Shown in pieces: positions 49,985 to 61,589 of a DNA stretch of 64,000 bases. Source of the DNA: Mesocentrotus franciscanus (lineage: Eukaryota > Echinodermata > Echinoidea > Camarodonta > Strongylocentrotidae); the NCBI GenBank assembly GCA_037976565.1, contig CP137673.1:849354-913353 (forward strand), in the 5' to 3' direction. Position numbers and translations under genes: made by a program. The number at the start of each line of letters is the position of its first letter. The stretch's first letter is position 1. The notes beneath the pieces were generated by a model that had not been told where the DNA came from, did not search any database, and saw nothing but the letters and a program-made list of their open reading frames with translations.

Positions 49985-50134
49985 GGGCCCTGTTTCATAA
50001 AACTTGATATCAATAACAAGTTACAAGCTACTGTTATAAGCTACTGAAATCATGGCATATGATTGGCTGCCGGAGCAAATTTGTCATAGAAATTTAGCAG
50101 TTGTTATAGATAACAAGTTAATGAAACGGGCCCC
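49985..50134. mobile_element. MITE family 2 (GGGCCC ends), copy A
   Basis: About 148 bp, with ends GGGCCCTGTTTCATAAAAC and ...ATGAAACGGGCCCC. It matches 56815-56957 at most positions and in the same orientation. A central GATTGGCTG is present. Confidence 0.8.
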
Positions 50135-50791
50135 TGATTGAGATTTTATTTGATACCAAGCCTCAAGTTTACCGAGTGGGTGGCAACGGATTCCGCTTGA
50201 TTACAACATTTGTCTGAGAAGAATAAAACGCAAGGAAATGTTTAAGATTAACATTGATACCTTTGTTTGATGAACAAAGGCAAATCTACCTAACGATGAT
50301 GCACGGTGCTTGACAAGCTAGCCACTCACATTCTCTTACCTTTCATACATTTTATTCTATTGATCAATAGAGCCAGACTCTATAAACATACTTTCAACAA
50401 ATTGTCTGATACAAAAGTGAAGGGTGGATCAGTTGGACACAGAAGTTGCTGAAATGAAATACTTGCGAGTTAGGGTAACTGAAGATAATTATGGCTAATG
50501 CTACGTGAAAAACACCTGAAAAACGTTTAAACGTCTTCAAACATTTGTAAAATATCCATACATGTTTAAACATTTTACCATCGTTACATTATGAATTAAT
50601 AAAGATTCATGAACTGAAATTATAATATCACTGAAATTTTTCTAAAAATTTGAATAATAAGATAACAAGATAATAATCTACTAATCAGCTTATCAGAGAA
50701 AGTTTAATTAACATCAATCTTATTTCTTTTTAACAAATAACTCTAACTATAACTATAACTCATAAAACATTCCTCCCTTTGTTCGTTAATA

Positions 50792-50839
50792 CTATGATCA
50801 GGGAGATGTGAGTTTAAACTCACATCTCCCTGCTATGAT
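50792..50839. repeat. 34-bp perfect palindrome flanked by 7-bp direct repeats
   Basis: 50799-50832 is an exact palindrome centred on GTTTAAAC. CTATGAT occurs immediately on both sides (50792-50798 and 50833-50839). Confidence 0.9.
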
Positions 50840-51004
50840 GTATCAAACAGGCATGAAGATAATGGATTGTGTTCTATTATCGAATCCCAAAATACCCACG
50901 GAGACCTTTTTTCTCAATCGTACTCTTTCTACAATTAAGAACGCAAGTACCTGTGGTATTTAAAGATATCAATTAGGGTAATCCGTCTTCAATCTGTGTT
51001 AAAA

Positions 51005-51258
51005 CATAATAATAATAATAATAATAATAGTTTTGTTTACACAGAGAAGCCTCATCAGCTTCAATGCTGTTCTTCCTGAGGGCCCCTGCAATTATTATTA
51101 CCCCAGTGAATGAAAGGTAACAATTTACACCTGGGTGTAGAGTAGAAAATGTGGATTAATATTTTGCCAAAGAACGATAGCGTTGGTCTGAGATTCGAAC
51201 CCTAAACCCTTGGATTGAGAGTCAAGTGAATGAACCACTGTACCACAACACCTACACA
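51005..51258 (-). mobile_element. tRNA-derived SINE, diverged family member
   Basis: The - strand head has a perfect A box (TGGTACAGTGG) and a near-perfect B box (GGTTCGAATCT). The body keeps 'acacccaggtgt' and the tail is (ATT)n at 51010-51030. It lies just downstream of the RDH16-like gene. Confidence 0.75.
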
Positions 51259-51338
51259 TGTCTTTACTATCTGTCTAGAGAGTGTTTTCTTTTGCTACGT
51301 TTGATATTCAAATGTATAATTCGTTGCCCGTATCTTAT

Positions 51339-54300
51339 CTAAAGCAATGCATCCACAATCCATGAAGGCATATAAGACAACGGTATCCATAGTAACTTAG
51401 CATCCCAGCCAACACTGTATCTGGTTTGTGGCCATCTGGCAAAGAGGGCGTGCTCCATGGCATGAGTGACCTTTGTGATGTCTTTTGATGCGAGGAATTT
51501 CATGAGCTTGTGTTTCTTTTCAATACCTGTTAACAGATCAAGGAAATAGGGGAAGAAGAAAATGGGATCAAACATTTTATTTGAGATTATGGCATTCGAT
51601 CATATTCATTTGTAAACTTATAAGGTTCCATAACGCCACTGATGCTGTTTACCTGGGGATTATGATTCTATAGAGGTCAAAATAATCACAATAGTATTGT
51701 TAAACGGATCAGACTTGATGGTGATGATATCATTCTTATCATTTAGCAGAGCTGCAATAATCTAGTCCTCCTTCAACTTGTTTCAATTCATTTACGATAA
51801 CATAATACAGTGACGGTGTATATAGCTGCAGAGACCCCCTCCCAAACAGCGTTTCCAAACTATTTTCACCTTCTGATTGCCTAAAACCTCGAACCTGTTA
51901 ATCAGAACTATAATATTGCTCTTCAGTGCTAAGAAAGGTTTGCCATTTTTATCTTAATTACTTTTATGCATCAATATTTCAGGAAACTCTTCTTTCTCCT
52001 CATCTGTCAACTTTTTCCAGGCGCCCTCTACCGTTTGAGCAATGAAATCCTCCGATGTGAGTTTGGTGGCAAAAAACCCAGGCTCGATTATACTGACATG
52101 ATATTGGTATCCAAAGATTTTGCGTTGCCTCCTACAAATGAATGAAAAAAGGCATACTTAAACAAATAAATAATAAGTACACAGCATTATAGTCTAAACA
52201 TTTGCCGAGACGATTTTGACTTATGCGGTCATATTCTTATTAATCATAACATCAACTTAACTTAAAGATAAAGTTGAGTTCTGGTCATACGATTGCATCG
52301 TGAAAGAAAAGTGTAGAATCGATCAGAAAAGGTTGGTCATCTAGCATATTAGTATTGGTGTGTACTGCAAGGTTCTGGAATCATCGAAATGATAAGAAAT
52401 TTGGCCCAGTCTTGGTAAAGTTACAAGCACTGTACACAGAAATATGTAACTGGGACTACACGAACACGTGGCATAAAAATCCGTCCCGATTTTTAAGCTG
52501 TTACATGCCATATTTAGAATATTAAGGCATTTGAAGAGCCATGCTTTTCAGGGAACAGTTTTTATCTGATGTTCTTCCACACTTGCATAATAACAATGAT
52601 AACGCTCACAAATTATTTTTCACCTCTTCCCAGAACTCAACCTTCTCTTTAAGTGATAATAATTATACAATCAACATTGTATTAGGTCATAACAAAAAGC
52701 TTGTGTAAATGAGAGGAAAAGAGAAAGAGAGAGAGAGGGAGGGAGAGAGAGAGAGAGAGAGGGAGAGAGAGAGAGAGATGGTGGGGGGAGAGGAGAGAGA
52801 GACGTTATCAAAGGTAGTCGTCATTACCGAATCACATCTGAAAAAGCTTCCAAAGCGAATTTGGACTCAGAGTATCCTCCTGCTACTACGGCTAAGCGGC
52901 CTGCACAGCTGGTAACGTTCACCAGTCGACCGCTGCTTTTCTTCAGAAGCGGTAAAAACGTCAGCGTGACGTCAACAGCGCCAAATAGGTTGACTGACAT
53001 AACTTTCTCATAATTGTCTCGTCTGCTCCACTCGGCGTAACCAGGAGTAACCGTTATTCCAGCGTTGTTCACTACACCCCATAGAGCTAATAGGTAAAGG
53101 AAGATGTTTATCAAAACAGTTCTTAAAGTTATCTTTTTGTTCCGATGTAACTGTACGTCTTAAAACTATTAACATCAAAAGAAAAAGTATTCAAAAGCAG
53201 AAGAGGTGAAACGTTTCCTTACTGCGTGTTTTGCTTTAGTTAGATATACCTTTGAAAACGTCACTGGTTTCTTACTGTTTTAAACTAAGCCTAAAGCTTT
53301 GATGATCATACCTGTCTGATGTGGAATGATCTTCTTTACTCGTTCATATACATCGATGATGCTCTCATGATTAGTCACATCCAGCAGCAATGTCGTGACC
53401 CGATCGGATGTAGTCTGCTCAAGGTCAATGCGACCTTTGTCTGTCAAACACGTGGCTATCACATGAACACCCTTGGTATCAAGTTGCCTAGTGAGCTCAT
53501 TACCAAAGCCTGTATCACATCCAGTAATAAATACATACCTGGTGGATGAGAAGAAATAGAAAAAAAGTAGATTGGGTCAAACCAAAGTACATGTAGTCAC
53601 ATCGACAACCCGTGTCTAATGACAAGACTCCACCTTCATACAGGGCCCAGGGTCACTCAAATTACAAGTGCTACCCACCCGTGTCCATCAACCTCAGAAA
53701 TGGACCCTAATGGCGTATCGCACCTTTTCTGAAATGACCCTAATGGCGTATGTAGGCCTATCGCACATTTTCTGAAAACGTCGAAACCTGTGAACCTGAA
53801 AAGGTACCCCTTTTTTAAAATAGTTTTTGTGCGATCAGTGCTTGAAAAACACCCCTTTTTAAGGAAAACGTCGACGACGACGTATAGCTGAAAAAGACAC
53901 AATTTCGACGCTTTTCTGGACGCGGGTGCGTAGCCAGTCATGTTGAGAGACTCCGGATTCATTGGTGGCGGAAAGTGGCGACTCTACCTGCAGCCTACAA
54001 GACCGACAGGCGACAGCCCAAGTGATCGACGGCACCCACCACCGAGACTTAATTTATATTACCATTTTATACAGAGTAAATCCTCGTAGGCTCCTATCAG
54101 ACGATTTAACTTAAAGAAAACAATTAAAATAAAAATACATGTAGCCCACCATTATAATGATGTGAACATTGAACTTCTACAATTCACATTTATATGGATT
54201 GCAGGTGAAGATGGTACTGACAAAGACCGTTAAAGTGAGACTTAGAGCTGATCGCAGAAACTCTCAATATATCGTGTAATGCTGTCAACTACTAAATCAC

Positions 54301-54426
54301 AAGTCTAGGCCCTACTTACTTGTCTTTTGTGATGTCCTTTATATAGGGCTTTCTCGCACGGTTCTCAATGATTTTCCAGATCAATAGACCAACTCCTATC
54401 ATCAAAGCAACCAAATAAACATCCAT
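51339..54426 (-). CDS. RDH16/HSD17B6-like membrane short-chain dehydrogenase (316 aa, five exons)
   Basis: Exons (- strand) are 54426-54320, 53538-53312, 53086-52828, 52131-51962 and 51526-51339. All introns are GT-AG and phases are consistent. The 316-residue product equals the usual SDR9C length. An N-terminal hydrophobic anchor (about 3-18) is followed by a basic segment, as in ER-bound retinol dehydrogenases. Motifs are TGCDTGFG (41-48), LWGVVNNAG (113-121), catalytic serine near 171 in NVTSCAGR, YSESK (Tyr183, Lys187), IIEPGFF, and the C-terminal signature YSVGWDAKLLWIPLSYMPSW. The family oxidises retinols or 3-alpha/17-beta hydroxysteroids with NAD. The ATG at 54426 follows a 3' splice site (TTTTTCAG/GTCAAG), so a noncoding first exon exists upstream; a GTAGGT donor near 55203 could end it. 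Exon 4 has only one in-phase donor (AAAA/GTAATT). Substrate is inferred. Confidence 0.9.
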
Positions 54427-56814
54427 CTTGACCTGAAAAATAATGGAAAACAATGTAGAAGATCCTTTTACCAGTCAAAATACCATATTTCAAACCTAAT
54501 CGTAGAAAAATAAATTATTATGCATCAAGAGTAAATACAGCCGCATTAGTTTATGTGCAGTACATCGCGAGTTAATTTACAACGTTTTTTTCATTACATC
54601 ATCTTATCAGGGTAATGGGAAGATATGAAACCATTTTTTGTTCTCTAATTAATTTTTTTATAGAAAAACTTGATACTGCTGGTTTCACGTTATTCGCTCA
54701 TTATTTTGTTGAAGAATTCCAAAATTATCGCAGTATTGCAATGCGAGATAATAGAATGATCCTCTGAAATATAATTCGATACCCTAGAAAAAAACTTATT
54801 AACGCGATACATTATTTGATGTGTTTGTTATCATTGTATAGCCTATAATTATGATTACACAATCACTATTATTATCCTATACGCCGGATCAAATGATAGC
54901 AGTACAATCAGGGTAAAGGCCTGAACACTTTCAAACATAGTGTATCCACACATCAACGTGGAAACCACACGTTCGAAAAAATAGAATACTAATGTAATCA
55001 TTCTGTTACTACTAAGAGTGACGTAGCCTATGTTGTACCAAATATGCCACAGTGAACGTGGTTAAAACTGCATGGTAATGCCATGTTCGTTAACAAACTT
55101 TTATGCATTATCAAAAATGAAAAAAATAGATCGCGGTTACACGACATAACATTTGAAAACCGTTAGCATGCATCGTTATATATGATAAAATAAACGTTAC
55201 CTACCTCTACCGTATCCTGAATCAATCTGTACACCTCTGTGTTTCCAGCAGCGCTTTACACCAGGCAACTCCCAGCCGCAGCTGATGAAATATCACACCT
55301 TTTATTCAGAAAACTATACTGAGCAGATCGATCATAATTTCCCATGCATGCAAACCAGCTTTAGGCATTATAGACTAATAGGAACAAAATTACCAGTAAA
55401 ACGCCAAACTCACATAAAATTTACACTTCTATTAATTACAATATAATGAATAATAACTTTCATAGCAGAACATAAGAAAGGGGCAAAGATCAGCCTCCCA
55501 TTTTCTAATTATTTATGACAATTATTATACTTGAATTGGGGGAGGGAGGGATATGAAAGAATTACAATTCAATACAATTAATTTCGACGTCTTTACAAAG
55601 AATTGATTATTATAATGTGTTACTTTTAGTATATCTCATATTATGTTCTAACCTTGTCAATAATTATGTAAATTCTTTTTTTGTGAAATGTGAAACAAAA
55701 TAAACTTGAAACTTGAATTAATGCCTTCTCAGAAGACTGGGGTTATTTTTTTTTAAATAATAAAATAATATGCATATTAGCGTATGGGCACACCTATTCC
55801 AGTTGGGTTGGCGTCTTTTGCTTTAGTATCAACTTTCTAGTTTCTGATTAATATTTGTGAGAAAGCGAAAAGATAGAGCTAAATTTGGATACTTCCAGCT
55901 ATTGTTGGTGCTATAGATCTTAGCGATTTAAATAGTGAAAATGACGAGATAACCACGTTAAGAAAATATGAGTCTTGGGGATTCAAAGGGTGTCCCCTGT
56001 CGTCTTGTTATGCGCAGGCTATTGCAGGCATGGGCGTTAATGCGAGACAGTATTTAAATTTAGAGCATTCTAAAGTTTTGAAGAATAGGCCTATAATTTC
56101 TGTTGCCTGGCATTTCCTCCTCAAGTTCATAATTAATCACTTAACATCACATTTGCGAATTAATTGATATGCTTAACTTTAAAGGATATTTTATTAGAAG
56201 ACTTAGCTTTACATTGGTTGAAAGGGATTATTACTAGCTTAAAGGGAATTTTGTGAAATTTTTTTTTTATAATTCCTACAAGTAGCCTATCCTTATAAAT
56301 TGAGAATGGAAAATGCAGATCTTACCAAAGAGCTTAATTAAGTGCCGCACCGGGGTTCGAACCCATACACGATCTTCGTATTTTCAAATCAAGTATTTAA
56401 ACCAATATTGTCTTTTGTAAGAAAAAATGGAAGCGGGGTAGAGGTAAAAGGGCTATACATTGGAAATATGAAAGTGCTTTTATCTAGTAGTAAGAGTGAA
56501 AAGGACTACACTTTCGGGGCACTTTGAAAATTGCTCCCCCCACCCTACGACCCCCTATCCCTCAGTAGAGGTCAGTGCTTGATAACCATGTGACTGCAAT
56601 TTATGCTGGTAAGGCGACAAAAGAAGGATGTCATTTCGATAATTTGTTAAGTTTTGAAGCAGATCTTGGCGTGTAATGCCGAGTTCATTAAAGGTGTCCC
56701 TGCCGCATCGTGTTCTTTACAAGTGTAATGTCAATACAAGGGAGTCACTATCGTGTAAGGATGAGTTACTTTAGTTTAAAGCCTTTACGACCCCTCAATT
56801 AATACGCTATTTTT
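54427..56814. other. 5' side of the RDH16-like gene and intergenic DNA
   Basis: A likely noncoding first exon lies near 55204-55290 (- strand). A retrotransposon-like tail, AATAAACTTGAAACTTGAAT, is at about 55698-55718. A lone GGTTCGAACC palindrome in a tRNA-like context at 56350-56362 may be a SINE scrap. Confidence 0.4.
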
Positions 56815-56957
56815 GGGCCCTGTTTCATAAAACTTGATATCAATAACAAGTAACCAGCTACTGTTATAAAGCTACTGATATCATGGCATCTGATTGGCTG
56901 AGAGCAAATTTGTCATAGAAATTTAGCAGTTGTTATAGATTTTTATGAAACGGGCCC
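56815..56957. mobile_element. MITE family 2 (GGGCCC ends), copy B
   Basis: Ends GGGCCCTGTTTCATAAAAC and ATGAAACGGGCCCC. It is missing a few bases before the right end compared with copy A at 49985. Confidence 0.8.
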
Positions 56958-57308
56958 CAAAGTGCAGATGATGGATATTATTCTATTTAGCTTTTAGGGG
57001 GCTGTAAATCCATCGGTAGAAAATATCGATCCTGTATGGGGGCTACCCCCGAAGGTATTCGTACTACTCACAAAATACGGTATACGGAGTACCGCTACAA
57101 TGAGAGCAGGGGCGGGCGGAGCGTCTTCCAAGGTGGGGGGCACATCAACAAAAAGGGACACTTTCTGGAAATAAGGGATACCTACAAAGGTAAACCTTAA
57201 TGCGAAAAAAAACCATTTTTAGACAATGTTATATATCCCTACATTGTGATTACCTTGCCAGGGATGATGATTCCATATTTGTTTCTCTCTTTACATGGTC
57301 CAAAATAC

Positions 57309-59944
57309 CGCCAGAGCAGTGGCGTAATGAGCAAAAAACTTTGGGGGGGCTGGCAGACCAAAAATCCGCATCACCCCCACTCTTACATGCAGGCCCCGCT
57401 GAACGTTTTTCAAAGTAGGTGGGGGGCTAAAGTATTTACGATCAGGTAGAGCGTAGTGTAAATTGTCGTGGGATCTAGGGGCAAAGCCCCGGCAGGGGTC
57501 AAGGGACAGAGTCCCCGGAAGCTCAGGGGTATGGGCATTTAATTACGGTCAGATGAGCATATTTTGATACCTTATTCGTGACACTGGCAGGTCACTAATT
57601 GGCGTGGGGTCCAGGGGGCTGAGCCCCCTGAAACTCAGGGATTTGAGGCATTTTATAACGGTCATTGAGCATTCAGGGGCCCGCCTTAGGCCCCTGGTGG
57701 GGTCGAGGGGCAGAGCCCCCGGAAGCTCAGGGGTTTTAGGCATTTAATTACGGTCAGATGAGCATATTTTGATACCTTATTTGGGACACTGGCAGGTCAC
57801 TAATTGGCGTGGGGTCCAGGGGCGGAGCCCCGAAGCTCAGGGTTTTAGGCAATAAATTACGGTCAGATGAGTATCCAGGGCCTGACTTAGGGCCATTGGT
57901 TGGGTCCAGGGGCAGAGCCCCTGGAAGCTCAGGGTTTAGGCGTTTAATTACGGTCAGATGAGCATATTTTGATACCTTATTTGTGACACTGGCAGGACAT
58001 TAATTGGCGTGGGGTCCAGGGGGCCGAACCCCCAGAAGCTCAGGGGTTTTAGGCATTTTTAAACGGTCAGATGAGCGTATTTTGATACCCTATTTGTGAC
58101 ACTGGCAGGTCACTAATTGGCGTGGGGTCCAGGGGCGGAGCCCCGAAAGCTCAGGGTTTTAGGCATTAAATTACGGTCAGATGAGTATCCAGGGGCCTGA
58201 CTTAGGACCATTGGTTGGGTCCAGGGGCAGAGCCCCGGAAGCTCAGGGTTTTAGGCGTTTAATTACGGTCAGATGAGCATATTTTGATACCTTATTTGTG
58301 ACACTGGCAGGACACTAATTGGCGTGGGGTCCAGAGGGCGGGGTCAGGGCGGAGCCCCAAGCTCAGGGGTTTAGGCATTTAAAACGGTCAGATAAGCATT
58401 CAGGGGCCCGCCTTAGGGCCCTGGTGGGGTCGAGGGCAGAGCCCCGGAAGCTCAGGGTTTTAGGCATTTAATTACGGTCAGATGAGCATATTTTGATACC
58501 TTATTTGTGACACTGGCAGGACACTAATTGGCGTGGGGTCCAGGGGCGGAGCCCCAAGCTCAGGGTTTAGGCATTTTATAACGGTCAGATGAGCATCAGG
58601 GGCCCGCCTTAGGGCCCTAGGTGGAATCCAGGGACAGAGCCCCGGAAGCTCAGGGTTTTAGGCATTTAATCACGGTCAGATGAGCATATTTTGATACCTC
58701 ATTATTTTGTGACACTGGCAGGTCACTATTCTTTCTTTCTTTCTCTCTTTCTTTCTATTCTCTTTAGTATTTTTCCAAAAAGTGGGAGGGGCGGAGCTCG
58801 AGGCCCCGGATCCCCGTCGTTTGCAGGCCCTGCCATGTAGGCCTCTAAATAAGCATATTTCTTGCCTGACTGTAAATTTAGGAATTTGTAATTTTCCAAC
58901 AAACGCATACAAAAGTATAAAAAGTGAGGAAAAATCTCGGAAAACTATGTCATTTCAGCAACATTTGTAAATCACCGGTATCGAATTAGAAATGAACCAC
59001 GTTTGAATTTTATTGTGACACTGGCAGGACACTAATTGGCTCCCCCATCAGTACGCCAGTGCCCCCGATCTACACCTTGTTGGCGGGAAAAATCGAAACT
59101 GATCTCCCTACCTATCTTCTTTCTCTCTTTCTTTCCTTACCTTCCCTCCCCTTCCCTTTCCCTTCCCTTCCTTCTCTCTCTTTTAGGTTTGCTAGGGAGG
59201 CAAGGGCCTTTCGCCCCCGATCCACATGCTGTTGGCGGGAAAATTGCAACTGATATCCCCTTCTTTTCTTTTCTTCTTCCTCTTTTTTCCTTCCCTTTAT
59301 CTCCTCTTTTCCTTTTTCTTTCCCTTTCCTTCCTTCTCTCTTATTTTTTGATGGGGGGCAACAGCCTGGGAGGCAAGGCCCTTTCGCCCCCGATCTCCTT
59401 CTTTTCCCCCATTTTCTTTTCTTCTTCCTCTTTTCTTTCCCTTTCTCTCCTCTTTCCCTTCTCTCTCTCTCTTTTTTTTTCTTTGCGGGGCAAGGCCCGA
59501 TCGCCCCCTCACTGGATCCGCGCCTGTGGAACATTCCCTCTGGAAATGACCCTCCTCGCCACATCCAAAACAAACCCTGGGCGCAGGCGACTGCGCATTC
59601 CCCCGCCTAGAGCTGCCGCGATCTTCTCTAAGCTCTTCTCTAGGCCGGACATACGGGTATCCAGACTTTTCGCTAAACTGGATATACGGTTATCTACTAG
59701 TGTTACTGTTAGTGGCCACTAAGGCCCATTAGTGACTGTAAAAACATATGCACTTCCTGGCTATTTGGGAATGTGTCAGATTGCAACAGAAATGGAGAAA
59801 CGCGCATTTTGTTGAAAATCATGTGATATATCACGAACATTTATAAATCACTTGTATGAAATTGAAAATAAGTCATGGTTTAATTTTATTTGGGGGGGCT
59901 AGCGCCCCCCCAAGCCCCCCCACCAGTACGCCAGTGCGCCAGAG
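57309..59944. mobile_element. 2.6-kb composite hAT element with intact TSD
   Basis: The element at 57317-59936 begins CAGTGGCGTAATG and ends CAGTACGCCAGTG. It is flanked by the perfect duplication CGCCAGAG (57309-57316, 59937-59944). An internal copy of the right terminus ends at 59061. The segment 58930-59010 matches 45955-46035, and 59075-59936 matches the element at the window start. Two tails in series suggest that one element inserted at or fused to another before the whole unit moved. No transposase is seen. Confidence 0.88.
57470..58730. repeat. Tandem array with a two-part unit of about 205 bp
   Basis: ACACTGGCAG recurs at 57581, 57786, 57986, 58099, 58301, 58510 and 58712. Spacings are 205, 200, 113, 202, 209 and 202. 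Each unit consists of two related halves sharing GAGCCCC, AAGCTCAGGG and ACGGTCAGATGAG. The 113-bp step is a unit that lost one half. A stray fragment sits at about 59013-59040. Confidence 0.9.
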
Positions 59945-60858
59945 CATATACTTTGCAGTTGGGTGACGATGGCCTGAATGTTTATTTGCGATTGAGCGAA
60001 GCGAGCGAGCAAAATTTTAAAGGTTTGTGAGGTCGCAGTGTGAAATATTACATCTTATAAAGATCCAGGGGAAAAAAACACAATCCAGATTGGGTTTTAA
60101 GCACAATCTAAGCATGAAAAATTGAAAAGACCTTTAATCAGTAACATAATTATATCAAATATATATAAACTAAAGCCGAGCATAGCGTGCGAGCTTTGGT
60201 GGGGGAATTAAAGAAAAAGATTCCCTTGGTCCCCTACAATTATTATTATTATTATTATTATTTATTAGGCCAATCATAAAAGCACAATACAATTACATTT
60301 TGACAGATCATGCAATACATAAACAATACAAGAGGAAAAGGGAGGGAGCAACGTGTGGGCCAGGGCTCACAAAGTGAAATTCAACACTATTACCCGGAGG
60401 CATGTGAGCCCTCACAGGTTGCTCCCAAATCAACTTAGATATAAACATAACATTGACATACACACAATATTGCACATTGTTTTTAAAAAAATACATCTTA
60501 ACTCCCCCCTCCCTCCAAAAACTAAAACTAAAATGACTCATTTATTACATTTATTACGAAATTAGGGGTACATGCTATGGAGCAATGACAAGGTGGCAAT
60601 TACTTGAAGGGATAATTATTAGAAAAGAAAAGGAGTACGTGTCAAAGTATAAAAAAAGGGGGGGGGGAACTATCAAAGGTAAAAATGCATGGGGCATTTA
60701 ATTTTCACTCCTGAACTTAATCCTCCTGACGATTCATATTATTAGAGAAAGAAGACGATTCGTAATTGTTCCGTTCTCGACTCTTAATCCTTGTCTGAAT
60801 TTTCAAAAAAGTTTCTTTGTCTGCTCCTTTTTCTTCCTACGTCCTCTTACTTTTTCTC

Positions 60859-60898
<40 letters not shown>

Positions 60899-61079
60899 CT
60901 TTTTTTTCCGCCGGCGTTTTTTTATGGGGGAGGAGGGGGCGACCGCCTCCATCACCCCCCCCCCTGCATGGCTACGCGCCTGCTTCCTCTTTTATAAGAG
61001 CTCCTTCCCCTTTTCATAAATGCTCCTTACTTTACCAAGCACCGGCTTTTTTCTTCAGCTAGTCGTCGCGCGCCATCTA

Positions 61080-61589
61080 CGGAGAATTTGTCAATGATGA
61101 TTTACGAAACATTTTGTCCCGAATACGTCACCTTATTTTCATCGTTACACAATGATGTTTTATTTTGCATCAGTCTGATCTTCTCCTCGCCGTAATAATA
61201 GCTAATAGCTAGAGCTAAGTCTATTTAGTATTACTCCTTGGTCTATTTGATCGTTGAAAACCGGGTAGCTCAGTGCCGGCTGAGCGAAGCTGCCTTGAGA
61301 GCGGAGCTGAATAACGCTTCTTGGCCTTGGAGTTGGACACCCAGGCCCAGCATCCATCCATATCCCGTCCCAACCTCTCTTCCTTTGTGACCGGTGACAG
61401 GGGACCGCTGCGCTTGACGGCGCGGAATTAAGATTCGAATCGAGAGCAATGGCAGATAACACTTCATGGTTGGAATTTTGCGGTTCCGATTTATGGGTAA
61501 GACAGTATTGACATGAGTAATTATGTGCATGCTAAAGCCTAAACGTTCTGTGTCGGCGAACAGTAAATAACCTATCCCACGTGTAGGCC
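61080..61589. other. GC-richer stretch with a possible first exon
   Basis: More GC- and CpG-rich than its surroundings. It contains ATG at 61449 in a fair context, 16 sense codons, and a GTAAGA donor directly after 61496. A 5' exon of a + strand gene continuing beyond the window is possible. The peptide is too short to recognise. Confidence 0.25.

Larger units (their letters stand above)
57108..60980. mobile_element. hAT-like host element split by the 57317-59936 element
   Basis: 57108-57316 (from CAGGGGCGGGCGGAGCG) matches about 45226-45420. 59945-60240 (from 'catatactttgcagttgggtg') matches about 45460-45700, and 60565-60690 matches 45715-45800. The two halves were therefore one element before the insertion. 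A possible right end is CTGCATGGCTACGCGCCTG at about 60961-60980, but no target duplication fits. A reverse LINE tail with (ATT)n (about 60238-60300) interrupts the right half. Confidence 0.55.

Noticed and set aside
57470..58730. CRISPR-like regular array
   Set aside because: Units of about 205 bp are repeats throughout, with no unique spacers; eukaryotic context and enclosure in a hAT element.
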